Positions 11,425 to 23,640 are shown, numbered from the stretch's first letter. The stretch: DNA of 64,000 nucleotides from Gigaspora rosea (GCA_003550325.1 QKWP01000041.1:234124-298123), one strand, 5' to 3'. Translations and numbers: made by a program. The notes: generated by a model not told the origin, from the letters alone.

Positions 11425-11738
11425 GGGTGGCAATCAATTAATCAACAATTACTTCACCGATATAACATTTCACTGACAATTATTCACCGACAAGTTCATT
11501 TTATCAACAGTTTATTTACTAAAGCTCATTTCACTGACAAAGTAATTCTGGTCATTGTCGTTAGGGTTAGAGAGAATTAGGTAAAATTAGAGCTAAATTT
11601 AGGGTTCCTTTTGAAAAAAAACTTGTCAGTAAAATGAGCTTTGGTAAAACAAAATGTCAGTAAAATGAACTTGTCGGTGAGTATTTGTCAGTAAATGTTA
11701 TATTGGTGAAGTGATTGTCAGTAAAATAATATGAACCC
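11425..11738. mobile_element. 314-bp MITE with 8-bp TSD CCACATAG
   Basis: CCACATAG occurs at 11,417-11,424 and 11,739-11,746. Arms of about 130 bp are inverted copies carrying ACTTCACC, ATATAACATT, CACCGACAAGTTCATTTTA and AAAGCTCATTT. Within each arm the short motif TTCACTGACAA/TTTACTGACAA recurs. The ends are GGGT...ACCC. The 8-bp duplication would fit hAT; no coding potential. Confidence 0.72.
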
Positions 11739-11746
11739 CCACATAG

Positions 11747-13783
11747 TACTATAGCTCTTAACCCCCCTAGACTATATAAAAAAATTTTTCAAAATCTATA
11801 TATTTATATATAAAATTTTATAAAAACCGAATATTTTGTAACATAGTAATCTGATTTGGATAATTTTGGTACCATTCAATTTGTCTCAGTAAGAAGAATC
11901 TAATGATACAAAAATTATATCATTTGGACTACTGGATTGCAAGATATCCACAAAAAACTATTGTTTATATAGTATTTTATAAAAAAAGATATAACCAATA
12001 GTATTTGGTCAATAACTTCTGATCCAATAATCAAAATGAAATAAAATTGCTACTATTCGACTCTTTTTACTAAGCTGAATTGAATAGTATCTAAATCATT
12101 CAATTTAGACTACTGTATCAAAATTTAGACCAATTTTTATAAAAAACTAAATTATTTTTTTGTCCCTCTCCCCTATATAAGAAAAACATTATATTTCATC
12201 TGCCTCTTCCCCCTCTTGTATAATGTTATTTATGAATGCCCTTAAACTAGAACTAAAACTGTTAACAAGGATTTGATTGATCAATAAGCAGCATTTCTAG
12301 TTTTATTATTATTATTATTTTTTATAATATTTTTTTTTTGATTCTAAAGACTGATCAATATCAAATATTAAAATCAGCAAGTATTGTTTAATTTGACTGT
12401 CAATTTCTTTATGTTATTGTTCAAGCAAATATTCTTAATTTATATTTGAGTCCATAGCCACTAATTGTCAATATCCATTACAGAAAATTAATGGCTTATT
12501 ACATATGCGAACAATAAAGGTATAATATTTTTGCATGCCTTCATTTTTAGAAAATAATTAAGAGTAAGAGCTTTATTTGCAATTTTGAGTTTTATTGATC
12601 CAAGCTCTACAATATTTCTATCTGATGAATTAAAAAATTGATGATTTTGAAAAAAAATCTATTATCTGAATATTTAGGTCCTTGGATGCTAGTACAATTC
12701 ATTTGTTTTTTTTGTGAATTTAATTCTAATTCTATATAAGACTTTTACAATTAGTAGGTATCTTTATTCTTACTATATGCAAACAATCAATATCAAAGTC
12801 AAATAAAAATACTCCTGGAATATGTGTATTTAGTTTGTTACAAATTCCTATAAGTAATTATATTTTATTTTAAATTAAATATACAGTTTTTTTAATTTAT
12901 ATTTACTATTAAACTTTAGTTCTGGCATTAGTAGCTAAGGTTATACTACTACTTTATACTATATTTTTATAGGAATTTACCAAGCTAACTGTATATTTAA
13001 TATTATCAGTTTGTTTATTATACTCAGTTTTATATTTTATAGATAATCCTGATAAAGTTGTTTCAATTTCATATTCATAAGGAATTTGATATACTATACA
13101 ATACTATTTTTTTAGTAAATTTAGAGATAAATAGATAATAACCAAGTCTAATTACTTTGTAATTTTGCCACCAAATTTTTTCACTTATTTTATGCATAGC
13201 TTAATATATGGATATTCATTATAAAATATATGGCTATTTATGAAGTATTACAAATATTTATTAATAATAAAAAATGTTAATATAGTATTTTACAATTAAA
13301 ATATTTATAATTAAATATAATGAATCTTGAATTTCACATTCTTATTTAGTCTCTTAATTTTTTAAATATATTTAATAAATTATAAAAAAAAATTAAAAAT
13401 TTACTCTAAAAAAAGTAAACTTACATTTATAAAAAAAAATACTAGTCTTATTAAAATTACTATCGCTATCACTATTCTGTAAACCTTGCTTACTTTGTTT
13501 TAATCCAGTTATATTATTTGATATATCCTTTTTTGTATTTACTTGAAGTTGAGATATTTGTTGAACTTTTTTGGAACTTAGATTTTTATAAGAAGGTTTA
13601 TTATAACCTTTAAAAGTAGCAAAACTTCTGTTACTATTCCAAAACGTTTTAGGAGTAAGTAGAGACTCGAATATTAATTTATTGTACATTAGTAATACAA
13701 TAAATGTAATACATATGAGTAACGTATGCATGTAATATAAACTTATCTAATTAACTAATAGATTATATTGCACATAGTTAAAG
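11747..13783. other. AT-rich stretch without a convincing gene
   Basis: It contains simple repeats (TTATTATTATT near 12,305) and long AT-rich sequence. One reverse-strand open frame (13,393-13,731, 112 codons) begins with a hydrophobic run (LLICITFIVLLMY) and continues as Lys/Asn/Ser-rich sequence. I do not recognise it and give it little weight. Confidence 0.4.
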
Positions 13784-13800
13784 TAATAATTGTTGTGATT
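13784..13800. repeat. Left target-site duplication of LINE A
   Basis: The 17-bp sequence TAATAATTGTTGTGATT recurs exactly at 35,487-35,503 immediately after an A-rich tail, so the two define the ends of the LINE between them. Confidence 0.85.
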
Positions 13801-13878
13801 ATCCCCTCCTAAACAAACATATGCTAATATCCTTAACTCTCAAATTAACCAAACCTTATCCTACAACCCTTTTTAAAT

Positions 13879-16800
13879 TTGTCTTCTGTAAAACATATGA
13901 ATGCAGCCACCGCTTCTAGAATTATAATGTCCTCTATTGATAATGGACCATTTCTAAAAGAGAATGATGTAAGTAGACAGGTGGATAAGTCTATTTACGC
14001 TGAGGACCAAGATTATGATGGCCAGACCCAACGTACAGGGCAGGCTATGGTACCCTGCGCAGCTGTGAGAACCGAGCTTAAAACTGCGAGCATTTCTACA
14101 GAAGACAACTATAATACTTCAGATATCATAACTTCATCTCATTCTGAAGTACAACACTCCTTCAATACCTCTCTGCCATCAACTAATACCAACTCTAACA
14201 ACTATCCAATATCAGAAACTTACGATGAATTGCTACTTATAAAAGATTTTAGTGATAAAGAAATTGAAATTCCTACAAACTCTTTAAATGACAGAAACTA
14301 TAATTATTCTGACCTTAACTCTCCTGAAATATATAACCCAACAACATGTTACAATAAATTGCTTTACTATCATAGACTACAAACCCTACCTTCTCCACAA
14401 ACTGTAGGCACTTTCTTACAATAAATTTTAGAAAATTACCCCATATTTTATTCAGACCAATATATTAAAATTTCTGTCAAACCACATCCTCAAACTGACT
14501 ATTTCTTCACATAAGCACATATTTACCTTCCATATGAAAACTTACTACCAGATCACTTTATAATTTCACCTTTAGGAGAGCTACCAACCTTCTGTAATAT
14601 AGAGGTTAAATCATTCAATAATAGCTTTCAAATACCAACCTTTTCTAATAATCATTTTTTCTGACACCCAACTTACAACACTATACAACATTAAACTCTA
14701 ATACCAATACGACCTCTATATCCAATATTCAAACTAATGTGAACAATTTTAATACATCTCCACATATACCAAATCAAACTATAACACTTGAACCTGAATA
14801 TATCTCAATCCCTATAAAAATAGCCTCACTTAATACCAATGGTCTTTTACAACCAACAAAAAAACTTCTTATTGAAGAAATCTTAAATCAAAATCTATAT
14901 GATATCTTTGGTCTTTCAGAAACTCATTTAACCCAAAAAGATGGCAGATTTCTAAACAACAAAATCAAAAACTATACTAGTTTCTGGAGCTCTTTCTCCA
15001 ATCCACATCAAGCTGGTGTAGGAATTTTTATCTACAACAAAATCTCCAAATATGTTGCGCGCACTCACAATTTTAATGGCCATATAATAGGTCTTGATCT
15101 TCATTTTAAAAACACTCCTATTAGGCTACTTCAAATCTATATCCCTACTACTGAAAAAAAACAACTCCGAAAAGAAATACAAGAACAAATTATCACATTG
15201 TGCCAAAATCCTAAATATCGATATATAATTATGGGAGACTTTAATAGTGTTCCTAACCCTCGAATTGACCGTCTTTCATCTAAAAAAACATCAATTCCTG
15301 AAACCCAACTTATCAAATATTTTATTAGTCACCAATACAAAGATATTTATTGTTTCTTCTTCCCTAACTCCTCAAATTTCACTTTTCAACGCTCAAATAT
15401 TCAGAGTAGAATAGATCAAATCTGGACTAATCTGAGTATTACAAATATAGATTATACAGATATTCTCTCAAACAGTTTGTTTGAATTAGATCACAATGCT
15501 ATCACACTAGAATTATCCATCACAATTAACAAACCAAAAACACATAAACAATATAAAAGAAAAAAATTTTTTGGAAAAACTGCACCAAAGAAAATCTTAA
15601 AAACAATGCAAACCAAACCATACTCAACTTGTAAAAACTACATTCACAAATAGATCAAATTATCAACCAAAACCAGCTTAACAATTTTTGGAATAACTTC
15701 AAAAAACTCTCATTAAAGCTGCTACCAAACATATTCCTTTTCACAAAATTAATACTATTAAAGAAATTAAAGAAACTTCTTCATCAAAACAAACTCCTCT
15801 CTTTTACAGATTTAAAGAAATACAATATCTCAAAAATCATTTCTCCTCCTCCAACTTCCTTCCACTTTGTGAAAAATATATTCTACAATACCCTGATTGT
15901 ACATTTCAACTACTAGCACCTACTCTATTACAAATTAAAGAAGAATTTCAACAAATCAAAATTGCTCTTAATATTCAACAACAACAAACTATCTATAAAG
16001 AAATTCAACAAAAAATTGAAAACCGTAACCAATCCTTTTTAGAAACCCCAAAACTTTTCTACAAAAAAATTCTTGAAAAATATAATAATATACATATTGA
16101 TAGACTATCTATTGAAAACTCACTCCTTACAGAACATAATGAAATTCTTAATGCAATCCATAATCACTTTTCTGAATATTTTAAAGAAAAACCACTTCAA
16201 CCAATTCCATCCTCTTCTGAATTCTATCATCTCTATGAACCACATCCCGAATTTGAAGAATACTATCATAACTTATTCCAGGATATCACAAATCAAGAAT
16301 GGCAGGAAATCTTAAATGATCTTCCAAACCAAAAGGCAGCAGGTCCCTCTGAAATCTGCTACGAACACATTAAACATGCTAGTCACAAAGCACAAACACT
16401 CTTTAAAAAATTTTTCAACAAATGCTTTCAACTTCAAAAAGTTCCTACAGATTGGAAGTCTTCGAATATATTCCTTATTCCAAAAAAATCTATTTGGGAT
16501 TTTACCTTAAATCAAGTCCGTCCAATTTCTATTATAGAACCCTTCAAAAAAACCTTTACTAAAATATTTACTAAACGACTTGACCAAGTTATTTCTAATA
16601 ACCATCTCCTATCTGATCTAAATTTTGCTGCTTCTAAAAACTCATCCACCCATATCCCTATACAAATCCTTCATAATACTATCGAACACTACAAAATACA
16701 CAACAAAGAAGCTTGGATTCTCTTTCAAGATATGTCTAAAGCATTTGACAAAATTAATATTTCACGTCTTCAAGATACCTGTAAAAGAATTGGTATTCCT

Positions 16801-17674
16801 AGTTTGGGCATCAATTTAATCACTGAACTACATACATCAAGACAAGCAAGGATCATCACTGCTCATGGTCTTACTTCACCTATTAACATTCAATCTGGAA
16901 TAGAACAAGGAGAGACTTATTCTCCTCTACTTTGGAAAATTTATTATGATCCAATCCTTACCTTTATTCACCAAAAATACCAAAATCAAAAGCTCAAAAT
17001 TACCTCACATTCCCTCTTGACAGAATTACTAATACTACTGGTACTAGTATCTCAATCCCACCTTTAGCCTATATGGATAATACAATATGGCTCTGTGAAA
17101 ACTCTGAAACTATGCAAAATATTCTCAATGATACATCTGAACTCTATAAAATTAATAATATAGAAGTCAACCCTACAAAATCTGATTTACTTCATATTCA
17201 ATCTAAACTCTACAAGTCCCAAACAATATCCCTTTTATTCAATAACCAACCTATTCTACCCAGAAAGTCCAATGATATCATTAGATACTTAGATATTTAT
17301 TTTGATGGAAATGGTTCAACTAAACCAACATTTGATACAATTATTAACAAAATTGAAAACTTTATTTGTCAAATAAAATACAAAAAACTTACACCCTTAC
17401 AAATTTCATCACTTTTTAACCTTATACTCCAACCCTCTATTGAATATCTTCTACAAATATTCATTATTCATAAAAATCTTCAAACCAAACTATCTAGACT
17501 CTTTACTATTCAAACCAAAAAAAATGCTCTCCCTTGCTAAAAATACTAACAATATAGTTCTTACCAATCCTATAACATTTAATTTACCTACCCTCAACAA
17601 TTTGATTCAAAAAACAAGTGCTTCTAATATTGAATATATATTTAATACTAGTCCAATTCTCAAAAATAGGTCTT
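13879..17674 (+). pseudogene. LINE A ORF2, endonuclease and reverse transcriptase part
   Basis: The N-terminal Ser/Thr/Asn-rich region (13,879-14,424) is followed by an EEP endonuclease at 14,739-15,653 with IASLNTNGL, SETHL, GDFNSVPNPRIDR, SRIDQIW and ELDHNAI. The reverse transcriptase runs from about 16,300: NQKAAGPSEICYEH, VRPISIIEPFKK, FQDMSKAFDK (palm motif A), SGIEQGETYSPLLWKIYYDP and YMDN (17,070-17,081), where family members have YMDD. There are frameshifts and stops near 14,424, 15,652, 16,510 and 17,067. It is non-functional, and the Asp-to-Asn change alone would abolish polymerase activity. Coding is cut at 17,674 by LINE B. Confidence 0.85.
17662..17674. repeat. Left target-site duplication of LINE B
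   Basis: AAAAATAGGTCTT recurs exactly at 33,058-33,070. The right copy merges with the A-tail of LINE B, so the true length is 8-13 bp. Joining across it restores LINE A sequence. Confidence 0.8.
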
Positions 17675-17729
17675 GGGGATCGATGAGCACTCTCTCCATT
17701 TTCTGAGACCGGGTGCTCTACGTTGATAT
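17675..17729 (+). promoter_or_regulatory. LINE B 5' leader with hairpin
   Basis: The first bases are GC-richer than the surroundings. GAGCAC (17,685-17,690) can pair with GTGCTC (17,712-17,717), giving a 6-bp stem with a 21-nt loop close to the 5' end of the element. Some LINEs carry structured or ribozyme 5' ends; I could not match a known ribozyme fold. Confidence 0.3.
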
Positions 17730-18582
17730 ATGATAAACATAATTCCAAAAAGTAGAAGCAAAAATCTTAACGTAAAAAGGGCTGATGCCCTTAGACCAAA
17801 AAAACGGAAAAGATCAGAAGATAACCAGTCAATAAGCATTAAAAAAATAGCTAAAATGCAACAAGCAAGTGATAACATTCCTGTCACAGAAAAGGAAAAT
17901 ACCCCTTCACTAACACAGGAACCCAACCAACTAACCTCCACTCCTCAAGCTGGAATAATTCTAGGACTCCCAACTCCTGACTCTCACAACAGAAATAATG
18001 AAAGCTGGGCAGACGAATTTGAAGAAGTAATTAGAACAACAAATAATGTATCTTCAGACTCCATTATGGGAAATGATAAAGATTCAAAAAATTCTCCAGC
18101 CAATGCACATGAGATGCGGCTGAGTAGGGAAATGGTTACACAAATAAACATGCAGAAAATCAGGCCACTGATCTCTCAGATCAAACACAGCCCCAATTAG
18201 TATCAGTGCAGGCTATGCCCACAGATGCCTCACGCATGGAATCATATGATACTAATACAAATTTAGCAACTCATTATATAAACTCCTCAATACAGACAAC
18301 ACAAGTACGAAATAAAGGATTCCTCTTCTAAAGATCGAAGGGAAATAATCAAAAAAACTCTGAACAAGCCTGTTTGCAAAATTAACCAGGGGTGCATCAA
18401 CATACTCCACATTCTCAGTACGTAATCAAATTACTACCAAAAATAATAGAGCTACAATCTTTGATATTCGTACCCTTAATAACATATCTATGACCTATAT
18501 TATGGTAGTTTTAAACACTGATCGAAATCAAAAATATTACCCTAATATCATCGAAAAATCGCTTATGAAGATTGCAGGCTGA
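17730..18582 (+). pseudogene. LINE B ORF1, N-terminal part
   Basis: The Lys/Arg- and Ser-rich N-terminus (RPKKRKRSEDNQSISIKK) reads openly to 18,200. Shifted frames continue through SSKDRREIIKKTL and DIRTLNNISMTYIMVVLNTD to IIEKSLMKIAG at 18,582, where LINE-like coding ends and CCGATA-rich transposon DNA begins. The style and position fit the gag-like ORF1 of the LINE whose zinc knuckle lies at 28,950. That they are one gene is inferred from the nesting. Confidence 0.6.
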
Positions 18583-18892
18583 TATGATGCAGATTGATAG
18601 GGGATCAAAATAGGCCGATAGGCTGCTAATTTAAGAAAATTTGTTGCATATCAGTTATAAGTCAGTAAAAAATACTCATATATCTGTATGAAGATTAGTG
18701 AAATTATAAAGAAGATACAAGGCAGATATTTAGATTGATATTTTGGTGATAAATTCACGATTAGATAAATCATAAGAGGATATTGTATTGGCTATTTTAC
18801 AAATTTTTTCATAATTTATACGATATTGTACTGATATATTGGTTATATTTTTTAATGATTATTTAGTCTTTAACATATTTTCTTTATTCTTT

Positions 18893-18999
18893 AGAATAAT
18901 ATTTGACCGATATTTGAATAATATTTGACCGATATTTGAATAATATTTGGCCGATATTGAATAATATTTGGCCGATATTGAATAATATTTGGCCGATAA
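18893..18999. repeat. 21-22-bp tandem array GAATAATATTTGGCCGATATT
   Basis: Five consecutive units run through this stretch, with the second half alternating GACCGATATT and GGCCGATATT. The unit contains the CCGATAT motif found throughout the flanks of both Tnp2 copies. A binding-site array for an element-encoded protein is a plausible reading by analogy with plant CACTA subterminal repeats. Confidence 0.75.
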
Positions 19000-19113
19000 T
19001 TAGCGATTTTTAATATGATTAGTTATATATTTATAAAATTCATAGTAATCAGTTCCTAAAATTTAAAGTATATTTTACCGATATTATATATCATCTTTTT
19101 ATTATTAATAAAA

Positions 19114-19206
19114 TATCGCCTTTGGTAATAGCAGACCGATAGGTTTTAGGTTTAAACCGAATATTTGAGTCTATAGTCTATCGGTCTGCTATCACCGAAG
19201 GCGATA
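19114..19206. repeat. 29-bp-arm inverted repeat containing CCGATAG
   Basis: TATCGCCTTTGGTAATAGCA... (19,114-19,142) pairs with its near-complement at 19,178-19,206, with two mismatches and a 35-bp loop. It lies about 185 bp past the 3' end of the companion gene, so it could act at RNA level (3' end) or as part of the transposon end. Confidence 0.65.
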
Positions 19207-19390
19207 GTTGATGATATTTGTATAATTTTGCTATTTAACTGTTTACTGATTACATTTATATACACATTGGCCGATTGGCTGATATTTATATTATTTTACT
19301 GATTATTTATTAAATTTTATTATATTCCGATAAAAACACTATTTTAAAATTAAAAAACACAATAACAGATAAATCTAACAAAAATCTAAT

Positions 19391-21295
19391 TTATCGCCTT
19401 CTTTTCGATCTTTTCGCTTTCTTTTTATCATCTTTCTTTTTTTGCGACCCTTTTTTCCTTTTTTTACTTTCAACCCAACCTTCACCTTCATTGTCCTCAT
19501 AATCTTCCAGTTTTCGTTTTCCTTTTTCCACTTTTTCACTAGCTTCTGCACTAACCACACTTTCACCTTCACTTTCATTTTCGTCCTCACCTCCATCCTC
19601 ACCTCCATCGTCACCTCCATCGTCACCTCCATCCTCAGCTTCAACTCCTTCATCTCTAAATACTAACGCATCATCTTCTGACGGCAGTTTACTTGGTTTT
19701 TTTGCAGAGCCTTGGGCGAATTGTAATGTTATTTTTGCTGGTGGTACCGGTGTTGATGTTGAGGAGGCTGCTGACGTTGATGATGTTGGTGGTATTTTTG
19801 ATATTAAGGCTTCTGCTGCTGCTATTGCTTCCGTTGATGATGATGGTTCATTTGTAGCTGTTGTTGTTTCTGATGTTTTAGGTGTTTTTTCTGATGTTAT
19901 AGGCGTTTTTGATGATGTGGGTGTTTCCGGTTTTGATGATGTAGGTGTTTCCGGTTTTGATGATGTGGGTGTTGGCGGTTTTGATGATGTGGGTGTTGCC
20001 GGTTTTGATGATGTGGGTGTTGCCGGTTTTGAGTGTGTTACTGATCTGGATGTTGCTGATTTTGGTGTTGGTGCTTTTGAGGATGCTGCTGATCTTCTAG
20101 GTTTTCTTCTTTCATATAATACAACCTTATCATCATCATCCACACTTCCCTTTTTACACCTGTTTCACTTGCTCGTTCTTCAGTTTCTGTCTCAGCTGTA
20201 TGACTTCTCTTTCGTTTCTTGTGCCTATCCCCACCTTTTCTTTTCATTTTTTTTCGTGAATCTTCTTGCCCACTTAATAGTTCGGGATCAAAGACAGGAT
20301 CCGGGATATTATATAGTTCTCGGGCTTCGGCGGATAATGCCCAACTTGGACAATCCGGTGGTGGTACATCTTCCCTATCAATCTTCTCACCATAATGGCG
20401 TGGAATCATTCTATTGTTCTTAGGCTGCAGCTGTTTCACAACCGGATCGATCCTTTTATGAAATAGCTGTTTCAACTAAATAATAAGTATTGTATTAGGA
20501 CGATACATTATTAATTTAATTGTAACTTAGCATTACTATAATATATTTGACTTACATGAGGTCTGCGCCACCATTTTTCCATGCATATTAATTTTTTTAT
20601 TTTTTGCACATCCCTCCCGCCCCTTTCAGTCGCTTCCTTATCTGTCACCCATTCTTCTGCAGAATGATAAGCGTTTCCACCTTGACTTGTCGTAAACCGC
20701 TCCAAATCTTCCTGTGGGTACAGACCAATACCTTATTTCCAGCACTTATCAAGAATGATAATGCCTTACGCCTCCTTCTTCTTTTCTAAATTATTTTATA
20801 AAAATGAATAAAAATGATAAATTAAAAAATTTATATGAAACAAAGAAAAAAATTGTTATTACCTCGTTTACCTTACAGTTTTTCCCAATGCGTGCACGAT
20901 TGTATGCTTTTAGGGCTGGATCCGAGTTTATTGCTGAAGTACGCCTCTGCGTCTTGTGATATGATTTCAATATAGTTTCGATAGCACCCGAATGTTGTTT
21001 GTATCCGGGCAAATTTTTTATTATTGATGGGATTAAATTGTTCCGGATATTCTTTGTTTGCGAAGACCAATTTTTGTTAGGATCCAGTTTTTGGGCCGAT
21101 AGCTTTCCGCCTTCTATCAAGATTTTAATTTCAGCCTGCAAAAAAAATAATATAAAATAAAAATTAAAAATATAAAGTAAATCTATTCATAAAAGACATG
21201 AGAAGGCAATAATATATTTACCCGAAGATGGGATGATTGCTCTCTTGTTAGTGGTCTCGGAGGACGATTACTCTCAGAACTGCTACTACTGCTAC

Positions 21296-21329
<34 letters not shown>

Positions 21330-21679
21330 GCTGCTGGAACGACTACTGCTTCTGCTACTGATACTTCCTTTCCTTGATCTTCCTCTCTCATCATCACTAC
21401 TAGTAGTGCCTGCACTACTAGAACTAGAGCTTTCTGGTGGTTCAGGTTCTATTTGCTTCCTCTTCCCCTTGCCTTGAACAGCGGCGATTGCTCCCGCAAT
21501 CGCTGCAGCGATCACCTTTGCGTCTACTAAAAATATAAAGTTAATAATTAATTGATTATTAATAAATTACTATATCGGCTTATCGAAATCTTACATTTTT
21601 GCTTCTTATGTTTGCGTGCTCTTTTCTTCGCCATCTTGCTGCTTTCAGCCTTGGGAAGTTGCTTTTCTTTTTTTCCCAT
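19391..21679 (-). CDS. Intron-rich companion gene of the Tnp2 element, unknown function
   Basis: Exons on the minus strand: 21,679-21,595; 21,526-21,222; 21,135-20,863; 20,785-20,556; 20,475-19,391. All four introns (68, 86, 77, 80 bp) have GTAAR/GTAAT donors and AG acceptors, and the phases match for the first three exons. The product starts MGKKEKQLPKAESSKMAKKR (basic), then an Ala-rich segment, a long poly-Ser tract encoded by CTG/CTA-type repeats, and a globular-looking part (KILIEGGKLSAQKLDPNKNW, LKSYHKTQRRTSAINSDPAL, LYPQEDLERFTTSQGGNAYH, RMIPRHYGEKIDREDVPPPD). The C-terminus has five to six TPTSSKP(A/E/P) repeats, an acidic stretch and a Lys/Arg-rich end (KKAKRSKRRR). Two one-base gaps, in exon 4 (about 20,731) and exon 5 (about 20,155), sit at A-runs; adding one A at each restores a single frame. 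It may be a DNA-binding partner of the transposase (TnpA-like) or captured host sequence. No family recognised. Confidence 0.65.
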
Positions 21680-22120
21680 TGTACATTGAAATCGAAAAAA
21701 TTAATGAGAAAAAATTTTAAGATAAAAAAAAGGTGAAAGAGGATTGATTTAGTTGCGAAAAGTAATTTTAGGATGAGATATTGAATTGAAATCGACAACG
21801 AAATTTTCTAGGAAAGATACCATCCTTTTTATAAGTTCGATAGCTATATGGTAATTATCTTCTATTATCTGTATTATCTGTCTTATGTCTCCTGATAATT
21901 AAAATTTATTAATAAAGCTGCATATAATATTAATTTACCTTTCGCTGAAAATAAATTATATTAATATCGCTATAATATCATTTAAAAATTACTTCATTAG
22001 GAAGATATACGAACGAACTTAATAATTACTCGATCTGAAGTTCTTATGTACTCGAATAAAAATAAATTAAAATATAATATTAATATCGTTATAATATCAT
22101 TTAAAAAATTACTTCATTAG
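21680..22120. promoter_or_regulatory. Upstream region of the companion gene
   Basis: This is non-coding DNA between the start codon at 21,679 and the 595-bp repeats. It contains diverged copies of the repeat's own sub-motif (AGGAAGATATACGAACGAACTTAATA near 22,000), so it is an eroded part of the same array. Confidence 0.5.
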
Positions 22121-23640
22121 GAAGATATGCGAAAGAAATTATCAATAACCAAATTATCACATATTCTGCATTATTCCTTGGAATTCTTCTGTACTCGAAT
22201 AGAAAATTGAACATTATATATATATTAAATTAATATCACTTAAATATCATTAAATAAATAACGATTACATTAAAATAATGTACCTTTCGCTTGGACAATA
22301 CTGGACAATGCACCAATCTGATTGTCACATGATTATCAGGGTTCGGTATTGTTCTTTGATTTTCTTTCGTACTCGAGCATTATATGCATTCTAATGCACG
22401 TTCCTTTGATCTTCTTTCCGTATTCGGTTAAAATTTTAATGTTGTATGCATTATATACGTAGTATAATACTATAATATATTTAGGTAAAAGATAATTAGG
22501 AAGATATACGAACGAACTTAATAATTACTTGATCCGAGGTTCTTCCGAACTTGAATAAAAATAAATTAAAATAATATATTAATATCGCTATAATATCATT
22601 TAAAAATTACTTCATTAGGAAGATATACGAACGAACTTAATAAATACTCGATCCGAAGTTTTTCCGTACTCGAATAAAAATAAATTAAACCATTATATTA
22701 ATATCGTTATAATAGGAAGATATGCGAAAGAAATTATCAATAACCAAATTATCACATATTCTGCATTATTCCTTGGAATTCTTCTGTACTCGAATAGAAA
22801 ATTGAACATTATATATATATTAAATTAATATCACTTAAATATCATTAAATAAATAACGATTACATTAAAATAATGTACCTTTCGCTTGGACAATACTGGA
22901 CAATGCACCAATCTGATTGTCACATGATTATCAGGGTTCGGTATTGTTCTTTGATTTTCTTTCGTACTCGAGCATTATATGCATTCTAATGCACGTTCCT
23001 TTGATCTTCTTTCCGTATTCGGTTAAAATTTTAATGTTGTATGCATTATATACGTAGTATAATACTATAATATATTTAGGTAAAAGATAATTAGGAAGAT
23101 ATACGAACGAACTTAATAATTACTTGATCCGAGGTTCTTCCGAACTTGAATAAAAATAAATTAAAATAATATATTAATATCGCTATAATATCATTTAAAA
23201 ATTACTTCATTAGGAAGATATACGAACGAACTTAATAAATACTCGATCCGAAGTTTTTCCGTACTCGAATAAAAATAAATTAAACCATTATATTAATATC
23301 GTTATAATAGGAAGATATGCGAAAGAAATTATCAATAACCAAATTATCACATATTCTGCATTATTCCTTGGAATTCTTCTGTACTCGAATAGAAAATTGA
23401 ACATTATATATATATTAAATTAATATCACTTAAATATCATTAAATAAATAACGATTACATTAAAATAATGTACCTTTCGCTTGGACAATGCACCAATCTG
23501 ATTGTCACATGATTATCAGGGTTCGGTATTGTTTGCATTCTAATGCATGATTATAAATGTTTGACATTGTTTTCCGTATTCGGATAAAATTTTAATGTTG
23601 CATGCATTATATACGTACGTAGTATAATTCTATAATATAT
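22121..23640. repeat. 595-bp tandem repeat, two full copies and a partial third
   Basis: Unit starts are at 22,121, 22,716 and 23,311, each beginning GAAGATATGCGAAAGAAATT. The first two copies look identical by eye throughout. The third matches until about 23,540, lacks the 10-bp TACTGGACAA present in the others, and then diverges. Each unit holds two to three copies of the shorter motif GAAGATATRCGAA. The array fills the shared upstream region of the divergent companion gene and transposase. Confidence 0.9.

Noticed and set aside
13393..13731. Reverse-strand 112-codon frame with hydrophobic N-terminus
   Set aside because: AT-rich DNA yields hydrophobic/Lys/Asn frames by chance; no recognisable domain or intron structure.
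19917..20423. Forward-strand frame of GVSGFDDVG repeats
   Set aside because: It is the antisense shadow of the TPTSSKP repeats of the minus-strand companion gene.
21222..21526. Poly-Ser CTG/CTA tract as a microsatellite only
   Set aside because: It lies in frame within an exon whose splice sites and phases agree with neighbouring exons, so it is treated as coding.
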